This document shows positions 1-8,840 of a DNA stretch of 44,008 bases, piece by piece (within the stretch, counting starts at the first letter, position 1; each line of letters opens with the position of its first letter). The stretch spans positions 1 to 44,008 of the forward strand of contig JAVWZM010000009.1 of the NCBI GenBank assembly GCA_036661035.1. Direction: 5' to 3'. The notes below the pieces were generated by a model. It worked only from the letters and a program-made list of their open reading frames with translations. It was not told the DNA's origin and ran no database searches. This stretch comes from JAGPHI01 sp036661035. Lineage in GTDB: Bacteria; Bacillota; Clostridia; Oscillospirales; Ruminococcaceae. A program made the translations under genes and the position numbers.

Positions 1-561
1 GATATGTGGAAACCATATGCTGAATTAGCGAATAATTTATTTCCAAAAGCAACGCAGATTGTAGACAAATATCATTATATCAGGCAAGCTATCTGGGCGT
101 TTGAAGCTGTGCGAAAGCAAGAACAATCACATCTTTCTGCCGGACATCGCAAATATTTCAAGCGTTCCAAATCGTTACTTACAAAACGCTTTGAATTTTT
201 AGATCAAGAAGAAAAACAGCAGGTAAATGTAATGCTCTATTCAAGCGCAACGTTGTCCAGCGCGCATTTTTTAAAAGAGAAGTTTCTTTCTATTCGCGAT
301 GAAAAAGATAGCGCAAATGCAAAGCAATTGCTTTCTAAATGGATTGTGATATCGCAAAATAGCGATATTTCGCAGTTTAAACGCTGCGCTGATACTTATA
401 TTCGGTGGTCAAGAGGAATTTTAAATACATTTGATGTGCCGTTTTCCAATGGTTTTACTGAAGGTTGCAACAACAAAATTAAAGTTTTAAAGCGTAATGC
501 TTATGGATATCGCAATTTTAACCGTTTCCGCAACCGTATCTTGCATATGTTTGCTTGCTGA
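1..561 (+). CDS. ISL3-family transposase, C-terminal part (cut by window edge)
   Basis: This is the DDE transposase of an ISL3-type insertion sequence, which moves the element by a cut-and-paste or related reaction. The reading frame is open to the first base, so the N-terminal zinc-ribbon and HTH parts lie outside the window. About 186 C-terminal residues are visible. They include the DKYHYIRQ segment and, near the end, the FSNGFTEGCNNKIK and NAYGYRNFNRFRNRIL blocks typical of ISL3 transposases, containing the final catalytic Glu. The stop is TGA at 559-561. A terminal inverted repeat follows about 60 bp downstream, so this end of the element looks intact. Family assignment is from recognised motifs; the exact IS name is not known. 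Confidence 0.93.
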   Translation, partial: DMWKPYAELANNLFPKATQIVDKYHYIRQAIWAFEAVRKQEQSHLSAGHRKYFKRSKSLLTKRFEFLDQEEKQQVNVMLYSSATLSSAHFLKEKFLSIRDEKDSANAKQLLSKWIVISQNSDISQFKRCADTYIRWSRGILNTFDVPFSNGFTEGCNNKIKVLKRNAYGYRNFNRFRNRILHMFAC

Positions 562-620
562 ATAAAAATGCCAAGGCATTCTTGCATAGAACACCTTGGC
601 GCAATTCATATTTTATAGGT

Positions 621-647
621 GGCTACCCCAACATTTGACAAAGAGCC
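621..647. mobile_element. Right terminal inverted repeat of the ISL3-type element
   Basis: Read on the minus strand, this 27-bp end begins GGCTCTTTGTCAAATGTTGG, the form seen at ISL3-family termini. It marks the IS boundary; host DNA resumes at about 648. The next 8 bases (TTTTATAA, 648-655) would be one copy of the expected 8-bp target duplication, but the left end is outside the window, so this cannot be checked. A short hairpin (arms 570-576 and 594-600) lies between the transposase stop and this end. Confidence 0.8.
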
Positions 648-690
648 TTTTATAATATGCCGGAGGTTATTCTATTTAATCTGCCAACGC

Positions 691-1485
691 TTAGCCCGGC
701 TGCTTGCCGATATAGGCAAGAATACCGCCGTCAACGTATAGGATATGGCCGTTTACAAAATTGCTGGCGTCGCTTGAAAGGAACACGGCAGGGCCTGTTA
801 AGTCCTCCGGTGTGCCCCAGCGGCCGGCAGGTGTTTTGGAGATGATGAAAGCGTCAAATGGGTGGCGGCTGCCGTCGGCTTGCTTTTCGCGCAAGGGGGC
901 AGTTTGCGGGGTTTCGATATATCCGGGGCCTATGCCATTGCACTGAATGTTAAATTCGCCGTATTCGCTTGCAATGTTTTTGGTAAGCATTTTAAGCCCG
1001 CCCTTTGCTGCGGCATATGCCGAAACAGTTTCGCGGCCAAGCTCGCTCATCATGGAGCAAATGTTGATAATTTTGCCATGGCCTTTTTTAATCATGGCAG
1101 GGATAAAGGCTTTAGATACGATAAACGGTGCGTTTAAATCCACATCAATTACCTGACGGAAATCTTTGGCAGACATCTCGCACATGGGAACGCGCTTGAT
1201 GATACCTGCGTTATTTACAAGGATATCCACAACGCCCACTTCTTTTTCTACCTTTGCGGCAAATGCATTTACTTGCTCCTCGTCTGTAACGTCGCATACA
1301 TAGCCGTGGGCTGTAATGCCCTCGGCGGCGTAGGCGGCAACGCCTTTATCTACAAGCTCTTGCTTAATATCGTTAAATACAATAGTTGCGCCGGCAGCAG
1401 AAAGCCCCTTTGCCATTGCAAAACCAATGCCGTAGCTTGCGCCTGTAACAAGAGCGATTTTACCTTTTAAAGAAAACATATCCAT
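691..1485 (-). CDS. kduD: KduD-like short-chain dehydrogenase (2-deoxy-D-gluconate 3-dehydrogenase / gluconate 5-dehydrogenase type)
   Basis: This 264-residue cytoplasmic SDR oxidoreductase has the NAD(P)-binding TGASYGIG motif at 14-21, NNAG at 91-94, catalytic Ser near 144 and YAAAK with Tyr157 and Lys161. Sequence-similar proteins are often annotated gluconate 5-dehydrogenase. Because kduI lies 42 bp upstream in the same direction, the likely role is reduction of 3-deoxy-D-glycero-2,5-hexodiulosonate to 2-keto-3-deoxygluconate. The ATG at 1485 follows an AAAGGAG site with 10-nt spacing, which supports it over the internal Met at 1479. It is the last gene of the kduI-kduD operon; the IS end lies only about 43 bp beyond its stop. 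The SDR family is certain; the substrate is inferred from context. Confidence 0.85.
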   Translation of the reverse strand: MDMFSLKGKIALVTGASYGIGFAMAKGLSAAGATIVFNDIKQELVDKGVAAYAAEGITAHGYVCDVTDEEQVNAFAAKVEKEVGVVDILVNNAGIIKRVPMCEMSAKDFRQVIDVDLNAPFIVSKAFIPAMIKKGHGKIINICSMMSELGRETVSAYAAAKGGLKMLTKNIASEYGEFNIQCNGIGPGYIETPQTAPLREKQADGSRHPFDAFIISKTPAGRWGTPEDLTGPAVFLSSDASNFVNGHILYVDGGILAYIGKQPG

Positions 1486-1527
1486 TTTGTTAAATCTCCT
1501 TTTTATATTAAATATTGTTGAATGTGG

Positions 1528-2370
1528 CTATTTTAGCATAGTTGCCGGTATGGTATCCATGTCGTCGAAGGCTTGGTTTTCGCCGCCCATTGCCCAAATA
1601 AAGGTGTAGTTGGACGTGCCTGCGCCTGCGTGAATACTCCAAGACGGGCTGATAACCGCTTGCTCGTTTTGCATAACGATATGGCGCGTTTCGCTGCCCT
1701 CGCCCATCATGTGGAAAACCACATTGTTTTCGGGAACTTCAAAATACATATACACTTCCATGCGGCGTTCGTGGGTGTGGCATGGCATGGTGTTCCATAT
1801 GCTGCCCGGATCTAGCACTGTCATGCCCATGGAGAGCTGGCAGGTTTTAAGCACATCAGGGTGGATAAACTGGTTAATCACGCGCTTATTGCTTGTTTCC
1901 ATTGCGCCAAGTGGCTTTTTGGCAGCGTCGGCAATTTTGATAAGCCTTGTTTCGTAGCTGCAATGTGCAGGCGCGCTTACCATGTAAAATTTAGCAGGTG
2001 CTGCTTTGCTGTCGCTTGCAAAAAGCACAGCCTTTGCGCCCTTGGTAATGTAAAGGCAGTCTTTGTAGCCAAGGGCATATTCTGTGCCGTCCACAGTTAT
2101 TTTGCCCGAGCCGCCAATATTAAATATGCCTATTTCGCGGCGCTCCAAAAAATATTCCGTGCCGAAATTAGCCCAAATATCTATACCCTTATCAATGCTG
2201 ACTATTTCGTCAACTGGCATACAGCCCAAGGTTACCATACGGTCTACATGGCTGTATACCGCCACTACCTCGTCTTTTTTATACAAATTTTCTATTAAAA
2301 ATTCACTTCGAGTTTCCTCGGTGGTGTAACGCTTAAAATCGCGCTGATTAGCACTGTATCTTATATCCAT
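1528..2370 (-). CDS. kduI: 5-keto-4-deoxyuronate isomerase KduI
   Basis: KduI isomerises 4-deoxy-L-threo-5-hexosulose uronate, the spontaneous product of unsaturated uronic acids, to 3-deoxy-D-glycero-2,5-hexodiulosonate in the cytoplasm. The 280-residue length matches the family (278 in E. coli). The zinc site of the cupin fold is visible: His198 and His200 in PCHTHERRMEVY, Glu205, and His247 in SWSIHAGAG; these correspond to E. coli His196, His198, Glu203 and His245 shifted by two. The start follows an AAAGAGG site 7 nt upstream. It is first gene of a kduI-kduD operon with a strong promoter at 2415-2443. It links directly to the GH88 and lyase genes about 20 kb away, whose products generate its substrate. 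Confidence 0.96.
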   Translation of the reverse strand: MDIRYSANQRDFKRYTTEETRSEFLIENLYKKDEVVAVYSHVDRMVTLGCMPVDEIVSIDKGIDIWANFGTEYFLERREIGIFNIGGSGKITVDGTEYALGYKDCLYITKGAKAVLFASDSKAAPAKFYMVSAPAHCSYETRLIKIADAAKKPLGAMETSNKRVINQFIHPDVLKTCQLSMGMTVLDPGSIWNTMPCHTHERRMEVYMYFEVPENNVVFHMMGEGSETRHIVMQNEQAVISPSWSIHAGAGTSNYTFIWAMGGENQAFDDMDTIPATMLK

Positions 2371-2414
2371 TTTTATACCTCTTTCACAATAAATTTTTGC
2401 CCATGTCCATATTG

Positions 2415-2443
2415 ATTATATTTTAATTTAAGCACTTAGTCAA
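2415..2443 (-). promoter_or_regulatory. Sigma-A-type promoter of kduI-kduD
   Basis: On the minus strand TTGACT (2438-2443) and TATAAT (2415-2420) are separated by exactly 17 bp, about 45 bp upstream of the kduI start codon. This is the best promoter match seen for the uronate genes. The rest of the 2371-2586 gap is AT-rich; I see no other gene or convincing terminator in it. Confidence 0.8.
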
Positions 2444-2586
2444 GCACAGATGCCTTTTTTGAACATTATCTATCTTATTGTGCGACAAAGCTAAAATATA
2501 AGTGTAATTGATAATATTTTAACTACTAAATCCGCCATTAATGCGCCTTTATGCAATCAAGGCACCCAAAAAAATTAAAGAAGATT

Positions 2587-3411
2587 TTACAGGGTTTTAT
2601 ATGTTTTCTCAGGCAGATAATACTCGAATATAACGGCATCGTTTGTTTCCTCTATAAGCCTTGTGTCGTTTTCGGGCCTTGCCGTCCAGCATACACGCAT
2701 TGCGCCCATGCCCTCAGCAAGCTGCACGGTAAACGGCTTTTTGCCAAGACCGTAGGCTATAAACTGGGGACGCGCTATCGCGTTTGTAAATAAATGCCCA
2801 AGGGCAAAGGCAAGCAGCTTAGGCTGGTCGTCAAAGCGTTTTGGCTCGTTTGAAAGCTGACCGCGTAAAATATCGGGTGCGTTTTTGCGAAACCATGCCA
2901 CAATGCGCGGATCGAAGCTTTCCACGCAGTACGCGCCTTGATACGCGCGCATAAGCAGAAGCCCTTTTTCGCAAAGCTCCGTTTTGCGCGGCCCTGTTTT
3001 AAGTTCTATTATAATGGGGGTATGCCCACCCATTACTTCAAAAACCTCGGTTAAAAGTGGGATTGTTTCTCCTGTGCCCTCAAGGCTGAAGGTGCGCAGC
3101 TCCGCAAAAGTATATGCATCTACACGGCCGTGTACGCCTGTTACCCTGTCGAGGGTGTCGTCGTGAAACACCACTACCTCGCCGTCTTTAGAAAGCTGAA
3201 TATCCAGCTCTACGCCGTAGCCGGCAGCTGCCGCCGCCTTGAAAGCCGCAAGGCTGTTTTCCGGCACGGATTTATCTTTAGAATGTAAACCCCTGTGAGC
3301 GTGGTTTACACCATATACAAGGCGTAGCTGCTCTGGGCTGTATTTACCCGGCCGCAAAAGAAAGATGCTAACGATTAAAACAATAGCGATAGCAATAAAA
3401 ATACCTGCCAT
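2587..3411 (-). CDS. Membrane-anchored glycerophosphodiester phosphodiesterase
   Basis: This 274-residue enzyme of the GDPD family (TIM-barrel, metal dependent) would hydrolyse glycerophosphodiesters to glycerol 3-phosphate and an alcohol. The N-terminus (about residues 2-20) is one hydrophobic helix, so the catalytic domain is probably anchored at the membrane. Diagnostic residues are present: HRG at 39-41, PENS at 50-53, VELDIQL with Glu68 and Asp70, and FHDD at 82-85. A good AAAGGAG site precedes the ATG. It stands alone; the next gene upstream ends 133 bp away. The substrate could be deacylated phospholipid or teichoic-acid fragments; the sequence does not decide this. Confidence 0.92.
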   Translation of the reverse strand: MAGIFIAIAIVLIVSIFLLRPGKYSPEQLRLVYGVNHAHRGLHSKDKSVPENSLAAFKAAAAAGYGVELDIQLSKDGEVVVFHDDTLDRVTGVHGRVDAYTFAELRTFSLEGTGETIPLLTEVFEVMGGHTPIIIELKTGPRKTELCEKGLLLMRAYQGAYCVESFDPRIVAWFRKNAPDILRGQLSNEPKRFDDQPKLLAFALGHLFTNAIARPQFIAYGLGKKPFTVQLAEGMGAMRVCWTARPENDTRLIEETNDAVIFEYYLPEKTYKTL

Positions 3412-3441
3412 GAGAAAACGCTCCTTTTAAGTTTGGTTTAT

Positions 3442-3460
3442 ATTAGACAATTGCCAAATG
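3442..3460 (-). promoter_or_regulatory. Upstream motif shared by the GDPD and GNAT genes (copy 1)
   Basis: ATTAGACAATTGCCAAATG on the plus strand lies 31-49 bp upstream of the GDPD start. A 17/19 match sits at 4057-4075 at nearly the same distance from the GNAT start. On the minus strand each copy runs into a TATAAA or TATAAC box, so it may be a promoter element or a shared operator centred on CAATTG. Confidence 0.4.
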
Positions 3461-3544
3461 CGCGCCCATACAGCCAATTCCTTTTTGCATGTGATGCGCA
3501 TTTTACAATTATCCGCTGATTTATATGTGATAGCGCAACGCCCT

Positions 3545-4027
3545 CTAATTATTTTCGCACAGAGCAATAATGTCCTCTTTGTCGAGCCGCCATGTAGTCC
3601 ACTCGCTCATAGGCTTTGCACCGAGAGATTTGTAAAAGCCTTGGCTTTGGGTGTTCCAGTTAAGGCAGCACCATTCCATGCGTCCGCAATTTTCTTCCTT
3701 GGCTATTTGAAAAAGCGCTTGCATCAGCTTTTTGCCATAGCCTTTTTTACGGGTTTCAGGGTAAAGAAACAAATCCTCAAGATAAAGCCCTTTAGTGCCC
3801 ACAAAGGTAGAAAAATTGTAAAAATACAAGGCGTAGCCCACAAGCTTTCCGTTTTCCTCTGCCATAAGACATTGGGCGCTGCCCTCGCCAAAAAGGGCGT
3901 TTTGCAGGCTTTCCTGTGTGGCAACCACCTCATCTGTCATCTTTTCGTACTGTGCAATAGCGTAAATTAAATTTAAAATAGCTTCAATATCAAGTGGAGT
4001 TGCTTTGCGAATGGTAAAATCGTTCAT
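3545..4027 (-). CDS. GNAT acetyltransferase, diamine/spermidine N-acetyltransferase-like
   Basis: This 160-residue GNAT-fold protein would transfer an acetyl group from acetyl-CoA to an amine in the cytoplasm. The layout matches the SSAT-like branch: IRKATPLDIEAIL at the N-terminus, LYLEDLFLYPETRKKGYGKKL as motif A with the acetyl-CoA loop RKKGYGK, then RMEWCCLNWN and FYKSLGAKPMSEWTTWRL at the C-terminus. The EW-x-LdWN and FY-x-x-LGA blocks are typical of diamine acetyltransferases. The ATG is preceded by AAGGAG at 6 nt. It is probably monocistronic. Family confidence is high; polyamine or other amine as substrate is an inference. Confidence 0.9.
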   Translation of the reverse strand: MNDFTIRKATPLDIEAILNLIYAIAQYEKMTDEVVATQESLQNALFGEGSAQCLMAEENGKLVGYALYFYNFSTFVGTKGLYLEDLFLYPETRKKGYGKKLMQALFQIAKEENCGRMEWCCLNWNTQSQGFYKSLGAKPMSEWTTWRLDKEDIIALCENN

Positions 4028-4056
4028 CGGTAGCTCCTTATTGTGTTTTCGTTATA

Positions 4057-4075
4057 ATTAGGCAATTGCGAAATG
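4057..4075 (-). promoter_or_regulatory. Upstream motif shared by the GDPD and GNAT genes (copy 2)
   Basis: ATTAGGCAATTGCGAAATG lies 30-48 bp upstream of the GNAT start and contains the 8-bp palindrome GCAATTGC. It matches copy 1 at 3442-3460 in 17 of 19 positions. No clear -35 box is present in either promoter region, which would fit activator dependence. Confidence 0.4.
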
Positions 4076-4147
4076 GGTAATGCCATGCAAAATTGCAGTG
4101 GGCAAGCATTGCAAGTACCTATGCTTTATAATGCATGCGCGGTTTTA

Positions 4148-4198
4148 AAAAGCACTGTCGAAACTCGCCGTTTAAGGGCTGTTTGCGGCAGTGCTTTT
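4148..4198 (-). terminator. Stem-loop terminator after the mfd/lipoprotein operon
   Basis: AAAAGCACTG (4148-4157) pairs with CAGTGCTTTT (4189-4198) around a 31-nt loop. On the minus strand the stem ends in a run of Ts, which fits an intrinsic terminator just past the lipoprotein stop at 4212. Confidence 0.7.
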
Positions 4199-4211
4199 AA
4201 TTTGCACAAAA

Positions 4212-5252
4212 TTATTTTGTCTTGATTTTCTTAGGCGAATATGTTTTTACAGCGCCCGAGTTCGGCGTTACTGTGTATTTGTCTGTGATGGCGGTAATGC
4301 CGTCTGTAAATGCCTTTTGCTGTATTTCGTTTATAACAGAAGGCTTATACAGCTCAAATTCCTTGTCGTCGTCCACTGTTTTTACTTTGTGCCATACAAA
4401 TGGAGCGCCATACACGTCTTCAATTCCGCAGTCGCCAACCTTGGCGGCAACAAGCTTTGCCACTATTTCGGGTGGATATGTAGTGGCGGCGGCATGGATA
4501 AAGTTTTTGGTAATGTATTGGTCGGCTACTTCTTCGGTGTAGTCGCGGCTTGTAAGCTCAAATGCTTTTTTCAGCATTGGTGAGGCTGTTTCTTTATCAA
4601 TGGTGCCACCTGCTTTTACCTTGGCAAGCAGTTCATCTGCCAACGCTTTTACTTCTTTTGTTTTCTCGGTGTCCAGCTGCTCGTAAGAGGCGGTGGTAAC
4701 GGGCAAGCTTGCAGAGGCAATGCGCGAATATTTTTCTTCCATATATTTACGCGCGTCGGCATCGGTGACGTTGTTTGCGCTGTCTTTGACAAATTTATCG
4801 GAATACAGCTTTGCCTTTTTTGCCTCGCTCATGTTGTAAGCCATAAAGCTTTCTTTGCCAATGCCGTTTTTGGCAAGAGTTTTCTCGTCTTGCAAAAAGG
4901 CGGCGTCAAGCTGAGAATTTACGCCTGAAAGCTCTTCCTCGCTAAAGGCAATTCCGCTTTCTTTAAACGCTTTTTCTATATATACATAGGTTTTAACGTT
5001 CTTTAAGGTTTCGTTGTAAATCCATTCCTCTGCCTTAACGCCCTCGATATCTTGCTTAAACAAATCCTTGGTTTTGTCTTCTACTTTGTTTTGTGCGCTT
5101 GTGTACGCGCCGTATTGATATATAAGGTAAATGCCGGCGGCAACGTCCTCGCCGTCTACATTAACCACGGTGGCAGGCGCAGAAAAGGTGCAGCCTGTAA
5201 GCCCAAGCGCAATCGCCATGCTTAAAACAAAGGTAGTAATTTTTTTAATCAT
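4212..5252 (-). CDS. PrsA/SurA-like foldase lipoprotein (divergent)
   Basis: This 346-residue secreted lipoprotein starts with a signal peptide ending in a lipobox (GLTGC, lipidated Cys21). The mature part is charged and helical (VVNVDGEDV at its start, then Lys/Glu-rich helices), resembling the N-terminal chaperone region of PrsA/SurA proteins. No convincing parvulin PPIase core is visible, so it may act only as a chaperone. The start at 5252 is chosen over the longer frame to 5366 because a GGAGGG site lies 8 nt upstream and the signal peptide then begins correctly. It follows mfd, a position where clostridia often carry a PrsA-like foldase. Being a lipoprotein is nearly certain; foldase function is a moderate inference. 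Confidence 0.7.
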   Translation of the reverse strand: MIKKITTFVLSMAIALGLTGCTFSAPATVVNVDGEDVAAGIYLIYQYGAYTSAQNKVEDKTKDLFKQDIEGVKAEEWIYNETLKNVKTYVYIEKAFKESGIAFSEEELSGVNSQLDAAFLQDEKTLAKNGIGKESFMAYNMSEAKKAKLYSDKFVKDSANNVTDADARKYMEEKYSRIASASLPVTTASYEQLDTEKTKEVKALADELLAKVKAGGTIDKETASPMLKKAFELTSRDYTEEVADQYITKNFIHAAATTYPPEIVAKLVAAKVGDCGIEDVYGAPFVWHKVKTVDDDKEFELYKPSVINEIQQKAFTDGITAITDKYTVTPNSGAVKTYSPKKIKTK

Positions 5253-5377
5253 ATAGAAATCCCTCCGGCAGGGTGCTGCCCTGCAGATATTCTTGAATTT
5301 AATTGCCGCGCGTTTTAAAAAGAGCCTGCGCGCATAATAACAATAATTATACCGCGAATTTCGCATCTTGGCAAGTG

Positions 5378-8300
5378 CTAAGTTGCAAGCTTGCCCATTT
5401 TTGCGAAAACAGCGTTCATAAGCTCTATAGGTGTTTCGTTTTGCATTAATTTTACCGATAAATATGGCTTGCCCGAGGCATTTACAAGTACCCTTTTGCC
5501 CATTTCAAGCATCAGCGGACGAATGGACTGCAAGTCCAGCTTGTCGGAATAAAATATAAGGGAATCTTTGTTTTGGGTAATTTCGTATATGCCAAGGTTT
5601 GCCGCAAGCACGCGGATAAGGCTGATGTCCACAAGCCCTTCCACGCTTTTAGGTATATCACCGTACCTGTCTATAAGCTCGTCCAGTACATCGCTTGCGT
5701 CCTCTTTGCCTGCAATGGCAGCAATGCGCTTATACGCCTCTATGCGGCCGGCGGCGTCATCGATATATCCCTCGGGGATATATGCGTCTAGGGTTACGTC
5801 AATTAAGCAGTCGCTCTTGTCGGCAGAAACCACCTCGCCTTTTTCCTCAGCTATGGCGTTATTAAGCAGCTTTACGTACATTTCGTAGCCCACTGCCTCC
5901 ATGTGCCCATGCTGGCTTTGCCCCAATAAATTGCCTGCTCCCCGTATTTGCAAATCGCGCATGGCAATGCGAAATCCAGAGCCAAAGGAGGTAAATTCTC
6001 TAATGGCAGATAAACGCTTTGCCGCAATGTCTGTAAGCACCTTATCGCGCCTAAAGGTAAAATATGCATATGCCTTGCGGCCGCTGCGCCCTACGCGCCC
6101 ACGTATTTGATATAGCTGCGCAAGCCCCATGCGGTCGGAATCTTCTATTATTAATGTGTTGCAATTGCGCACATCAACGCCTGTTTCTATTATAGTGGTG
6201 CATACCAGTACATCTATTTCGCCGTCTAAAAGCTGCTGCCACACCCGAGAAAGCTGCTCCTCCGTCATGCGGCCATGGGCGGTTGCCACTCGCGCATTTT
6301 CCACCTTTTCGGCAATGCGCGCGGCGCAGGAATCTATGGTTTCAACACGGTTGTGCAGATAATACACTTGGCCGCCCCGTGCAAGCTCCTTGCGAATGGC
6401 GTCTGTGATAACATTGTCGTCGTATTCCATTACATAGGTTTCTATTGGGCGGCGTTCAAAGGGCGGCTCGCCGATGGTACTCATGTCGCGTATGCCGCTC
6501 ATAGCCATGTTTAGGGTGCGTGGTATGGGCGTGGCAGATAAGGTAAGCATGTCTACGCCGATAAAGTTTTCTTTCAGCTTTTCCTTGTCTTTTACGCCAA
6601 AACGCTGCTCCTCGTCTATAATTACAAGGCCCAGAGAGTTAAATTTAATATCCTTTTGCAGCATGCGGTGGGTGCCTACCACAATATCCACAGTGCCGTC
6701 GTTAAGCCCTTTAATGGTTTCCTTTTGCTGCTTTGCCGTGCGAAAGCGCGATAAAAGCCCTACCTTTACGGGAAACGCCTCCATGCGGGACAAAATAGTG
6801 TTGTAATGCTGCCATGCAAGTATGGTAGTGGGCACTAAAATGGCGCATTGGCGCGAGCCCATTATACATTTAAAGGCGGCGCGCAGAGCAACCTCTGTTT
6901 TGCCCACGCCCACATCGCCGCATAAAAGCCTGTCCATTGGGTGGGCGCGCTCCATGTCTTTTTTTATCTCGGCAGTGCTTTGCAATTGATCCTCGGTTTC
7001 GTCGTACTCAAAGCGCGTTTCAAAGTCGCTTTGCCAGTCGCCGTCAGGTGGAAAAGCGTATCCGCTTGCCTGTTGGCGTTTAGCGTACAGCGCAATAAGC
7101 TCCTTTGCCATTTCTTTAGTGGCGGCGCGCACGCGGCTCTTGGTTTTAGTCCATTCCGTGCCGCCAAGCTTTGCCAGCTTTATATGCTCGCTGTCGCCTG
7201 GGGCTGTGTATCGGCTTATAATGTCAAGCTGAGTTACGGGGACGTATAAGGTGTCGCCCTTGTCGTAGCTTATTTTGATATAATCCTTTACAACGCCTTG
7301 CAAATCAAGCCGCTGTATGCCCACGTAAATGCCTATGCCGTGGTTTTGATGCACCACGTAATCGCCGGGCGCAATGTCCGTAAGGCTTGCAAGCCCCTTG
7401 CCTTTTTTCTTTGCCTTTACCTTTGCCTTATCCCCTTGCCCATGGCGTCGGCTTGTAAAAATGGCAAGCTTTGCAAAGGGGTAATCTGTACCTGCGGATA
7501 AATGCCCCTCTACTATGCACACGCTGCCACTTGCTAAAACAGGCTCTTTATGATATGCGGCACAGGGTATTTTAGCCAGTTCAAAATCCCGCGCCAAAGC
7601 GGCACCTGCACGCTGTGTACCTGCAAACACAGCCACTGCATATTTTTGCTCTATAAGCGGCCCCACGTCGTCTATTAGCGCGCTTACCTCGCCCGACCAT
7701 GGGGGCAGGCTGTGGGCGGCGGCATTTACGATATCCTTTAGTTTTAAATCTGATATGGTGCGTGCAAAGTTTTCGCAGGCAATGCTGCGCCCCTCGCTTA
7801 CCTTTGCCATTAAAAACGGAATGTCTTCGTAAAACTTATCCAAAGGCGGCGCAAGCACGCCCTCTTCAAGCAAATGTTCTATTTCGGAATTAAAGCGAAA
7901 TTCGGCTGCCTTTGCTGCTTCGCGCACGGCAGACGGCTCGTTTAAAAATATTATTTCATCTTCAAAATATCCAAGTATCGTTTCGGGCTTTTTGTATCGC
8001 AAGGGTAGATATTTGTCCATGGCAGATGGCATTACGCCGTTATCCAAGGCTTGCAAATCGGCTTGCGCCGCCCCTTGCAGCTTTGTGCGACGCGGCTCTG
8101 ATATTTTGCCGATAGCGTTTCGCAAAAGCTGCGCTGCATCGGTTGTGCTGCCAAAAAGCACCTCACGCGCAGGGGAAAGATATATTTTTTTAAGCTGCGC
8201 CTCACGCCGCTGGGATACAATGTCAAAGGAATGTATCGTGTCTATTTCGTCGCCCCAAAACTCTACACGGGCAGGCAGACGCATATCGGGAGCATAGATA

Positions 8301-8833
8301 TCCACAATGCCGCCGCGCACGGAAAACTGCCCCGGCCCCTCCACCTGAAAGCGTCGCTGATATCCTGCACCGTAAAGGCGCGTTGTAAGCTGGGTAATGG
8401 ATATCGCCATGGCGGGCTTAATGGTAAGGGTGTTGTCGCAAAACTCTTTTTTGGGCATGGTAAGCTGCAAAACAGCCTCCACACCTGCGCACACTACCGC
8501 CGTGCGGCCGCCCACTACATTGCCCATTACTTCAAGGCGGCGATATTCATATTCATGGTTTTGGCTTTCCACCGCGCGCAAAACAAAATCTCGCGAGGGG
8601 AAAACCTCTGATGTTTTGCCAAATGCCTCGGTGTCCTCGGCAAAGCGCGTTGCCTCTGCCTCGCCTGCGCATATTACCAAGGCGTTACGCTTTGTATCTT
8701 TGCACAATGCCGCGATTATTTGCGCACGGGCAGATGGTGGCAAACCAAAAAGAGCCACCACCGAGGGCTTTGCCTCAATGCCGGCTAAAAGATGCTTATA
8801 TTCCGAGGTGGCACGCAATAAATCGTTTATCAT
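5378..8833 (-). CDS. mfd: Transcription-repair coupling factor Mfd
   Basis: Mfd removes RNA polymerase stalled at DNA lesions and recruits UvrA. At 1151 residues it is full length. Visible in order: an N-terminal UvrB-like region with RFQVEGPGQFSVRGGIVDIY near 160-180; the RNA polymerase interaction domain at about 485-545 (GDYVVHQNHGIGIYVG, then DTLYVPVTQLD); the helicase core with Walker A GDVGVGKT at 639-646, Walker B DEEQ at 740-743, SATPIPRTLNM, and arginine-finger motif QIRGRVGRSGR; and a C-terminal TRCF domain. Its ATG lies 7 bp after the stop of the upstream membrane-protein gene, with only a weak RBS, suggesting translational coupling. Confidence 0.98.
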   Translation of the reverse strand: MINDLLRATSEYKHLLAGIEAKPSVVALFGLPPSARAQIIAALCKDTKRNALVICAGEAEATRFAEDTEAFGKTSEVFPSRDFVLRAVESQNHEYEYRRLEVMGNVVGGRTAVVCAGVEAVLQLTMPKKEFCDNTLTIKPAMAISITQLTTRLYGAGYQRRFQVEGPGQFSVRGGIVDIYAPDMRLPARVEFWGDEIDTIHSFDIVSQRREAQLKKIYLSPAREVLFGSTTDAAQLLRNAIGKISEPRRTKLQGAAQADLQALDNGVMPSAMDKYLPLRYKKPETILGYFEDEIIFLNEPSAVREAAKAAEFRFNSEIEHLLEEGVLAPPLDKFYEDIPFLMAKVSEGRSIACENFARTISDLKLKDIVNAAAHSLPPWSGEVSALIDDVGPLIEQKYAVAVFAGTQRAGAALARDFELAKIPCAAYHKEPVLASGSVCIVEGHLSAGTDYPFAKLAIFTSRRHGQGDKAKVKAKKKGKGLASLTDIAPGDYVVHQNHGIGIYVGIQRLDLQGVVKDYIKISYDKGDTLYVPVTQLDIISRYTAPGDSEHIKLAKLGGTEWTKTKSRVRAATKEMAKELIALYAKRQQASGYAFPPDGDWQSDFETRFEYDETEDQLQSTAEIKKDMERAHPMDRLLCGDVGVGKTEVALRAAFKCIMGSRQCAILVPTTILAWQHYNTILSRMEAFPVKVGLLSRFRTAKQQKETIKGLNDGTVDIVVGTHRMLQKDIKFNSLGLVIIDEEQRFGVKDKEKLKENFIGVDMLTLSATPIPRTLNMAMSGIRDMSTIGEPPFERRPIETYVMEYDDNVITDAIRKELARGGQVYYLHNRVETIDSCAARIAEKVENARVATAHGRMTEEQLSRVWQQLLDGEIDVLVCTTIIETGVDVRNCNTLIIEDSDRMGLAQLYQIRGRVGRSGRKAYAYFTFRRDKVLTDIAAKRLSAIREFTSFGSGFRIAMRDLQIRGAGNLLGQSQHGHMEAVGYEMYVKLLNNAIAEEKGEVVSADKSDCLIDVTLDAYIPEGYIDDAAGRIEAYKRIAAIAGKEDASDVLDELIDRYGDIPKSVEGLVDISLIRVLAANLGIYEITQNKDSLIFYSDKLDLQSIRPLMLEMGKRVLVNASGKPYLSVKLMQNETPIELMNAVFAKMGKLAT

Positions 8834-8840
8834 AATTCTG

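Noticed and set aside
4212..5366. Longer form of the lipoprotein starting at 5366
   Set aside because: It would add 38 Arg/Tyr-rich residues before the signal peptide; the RBS supports 5252.
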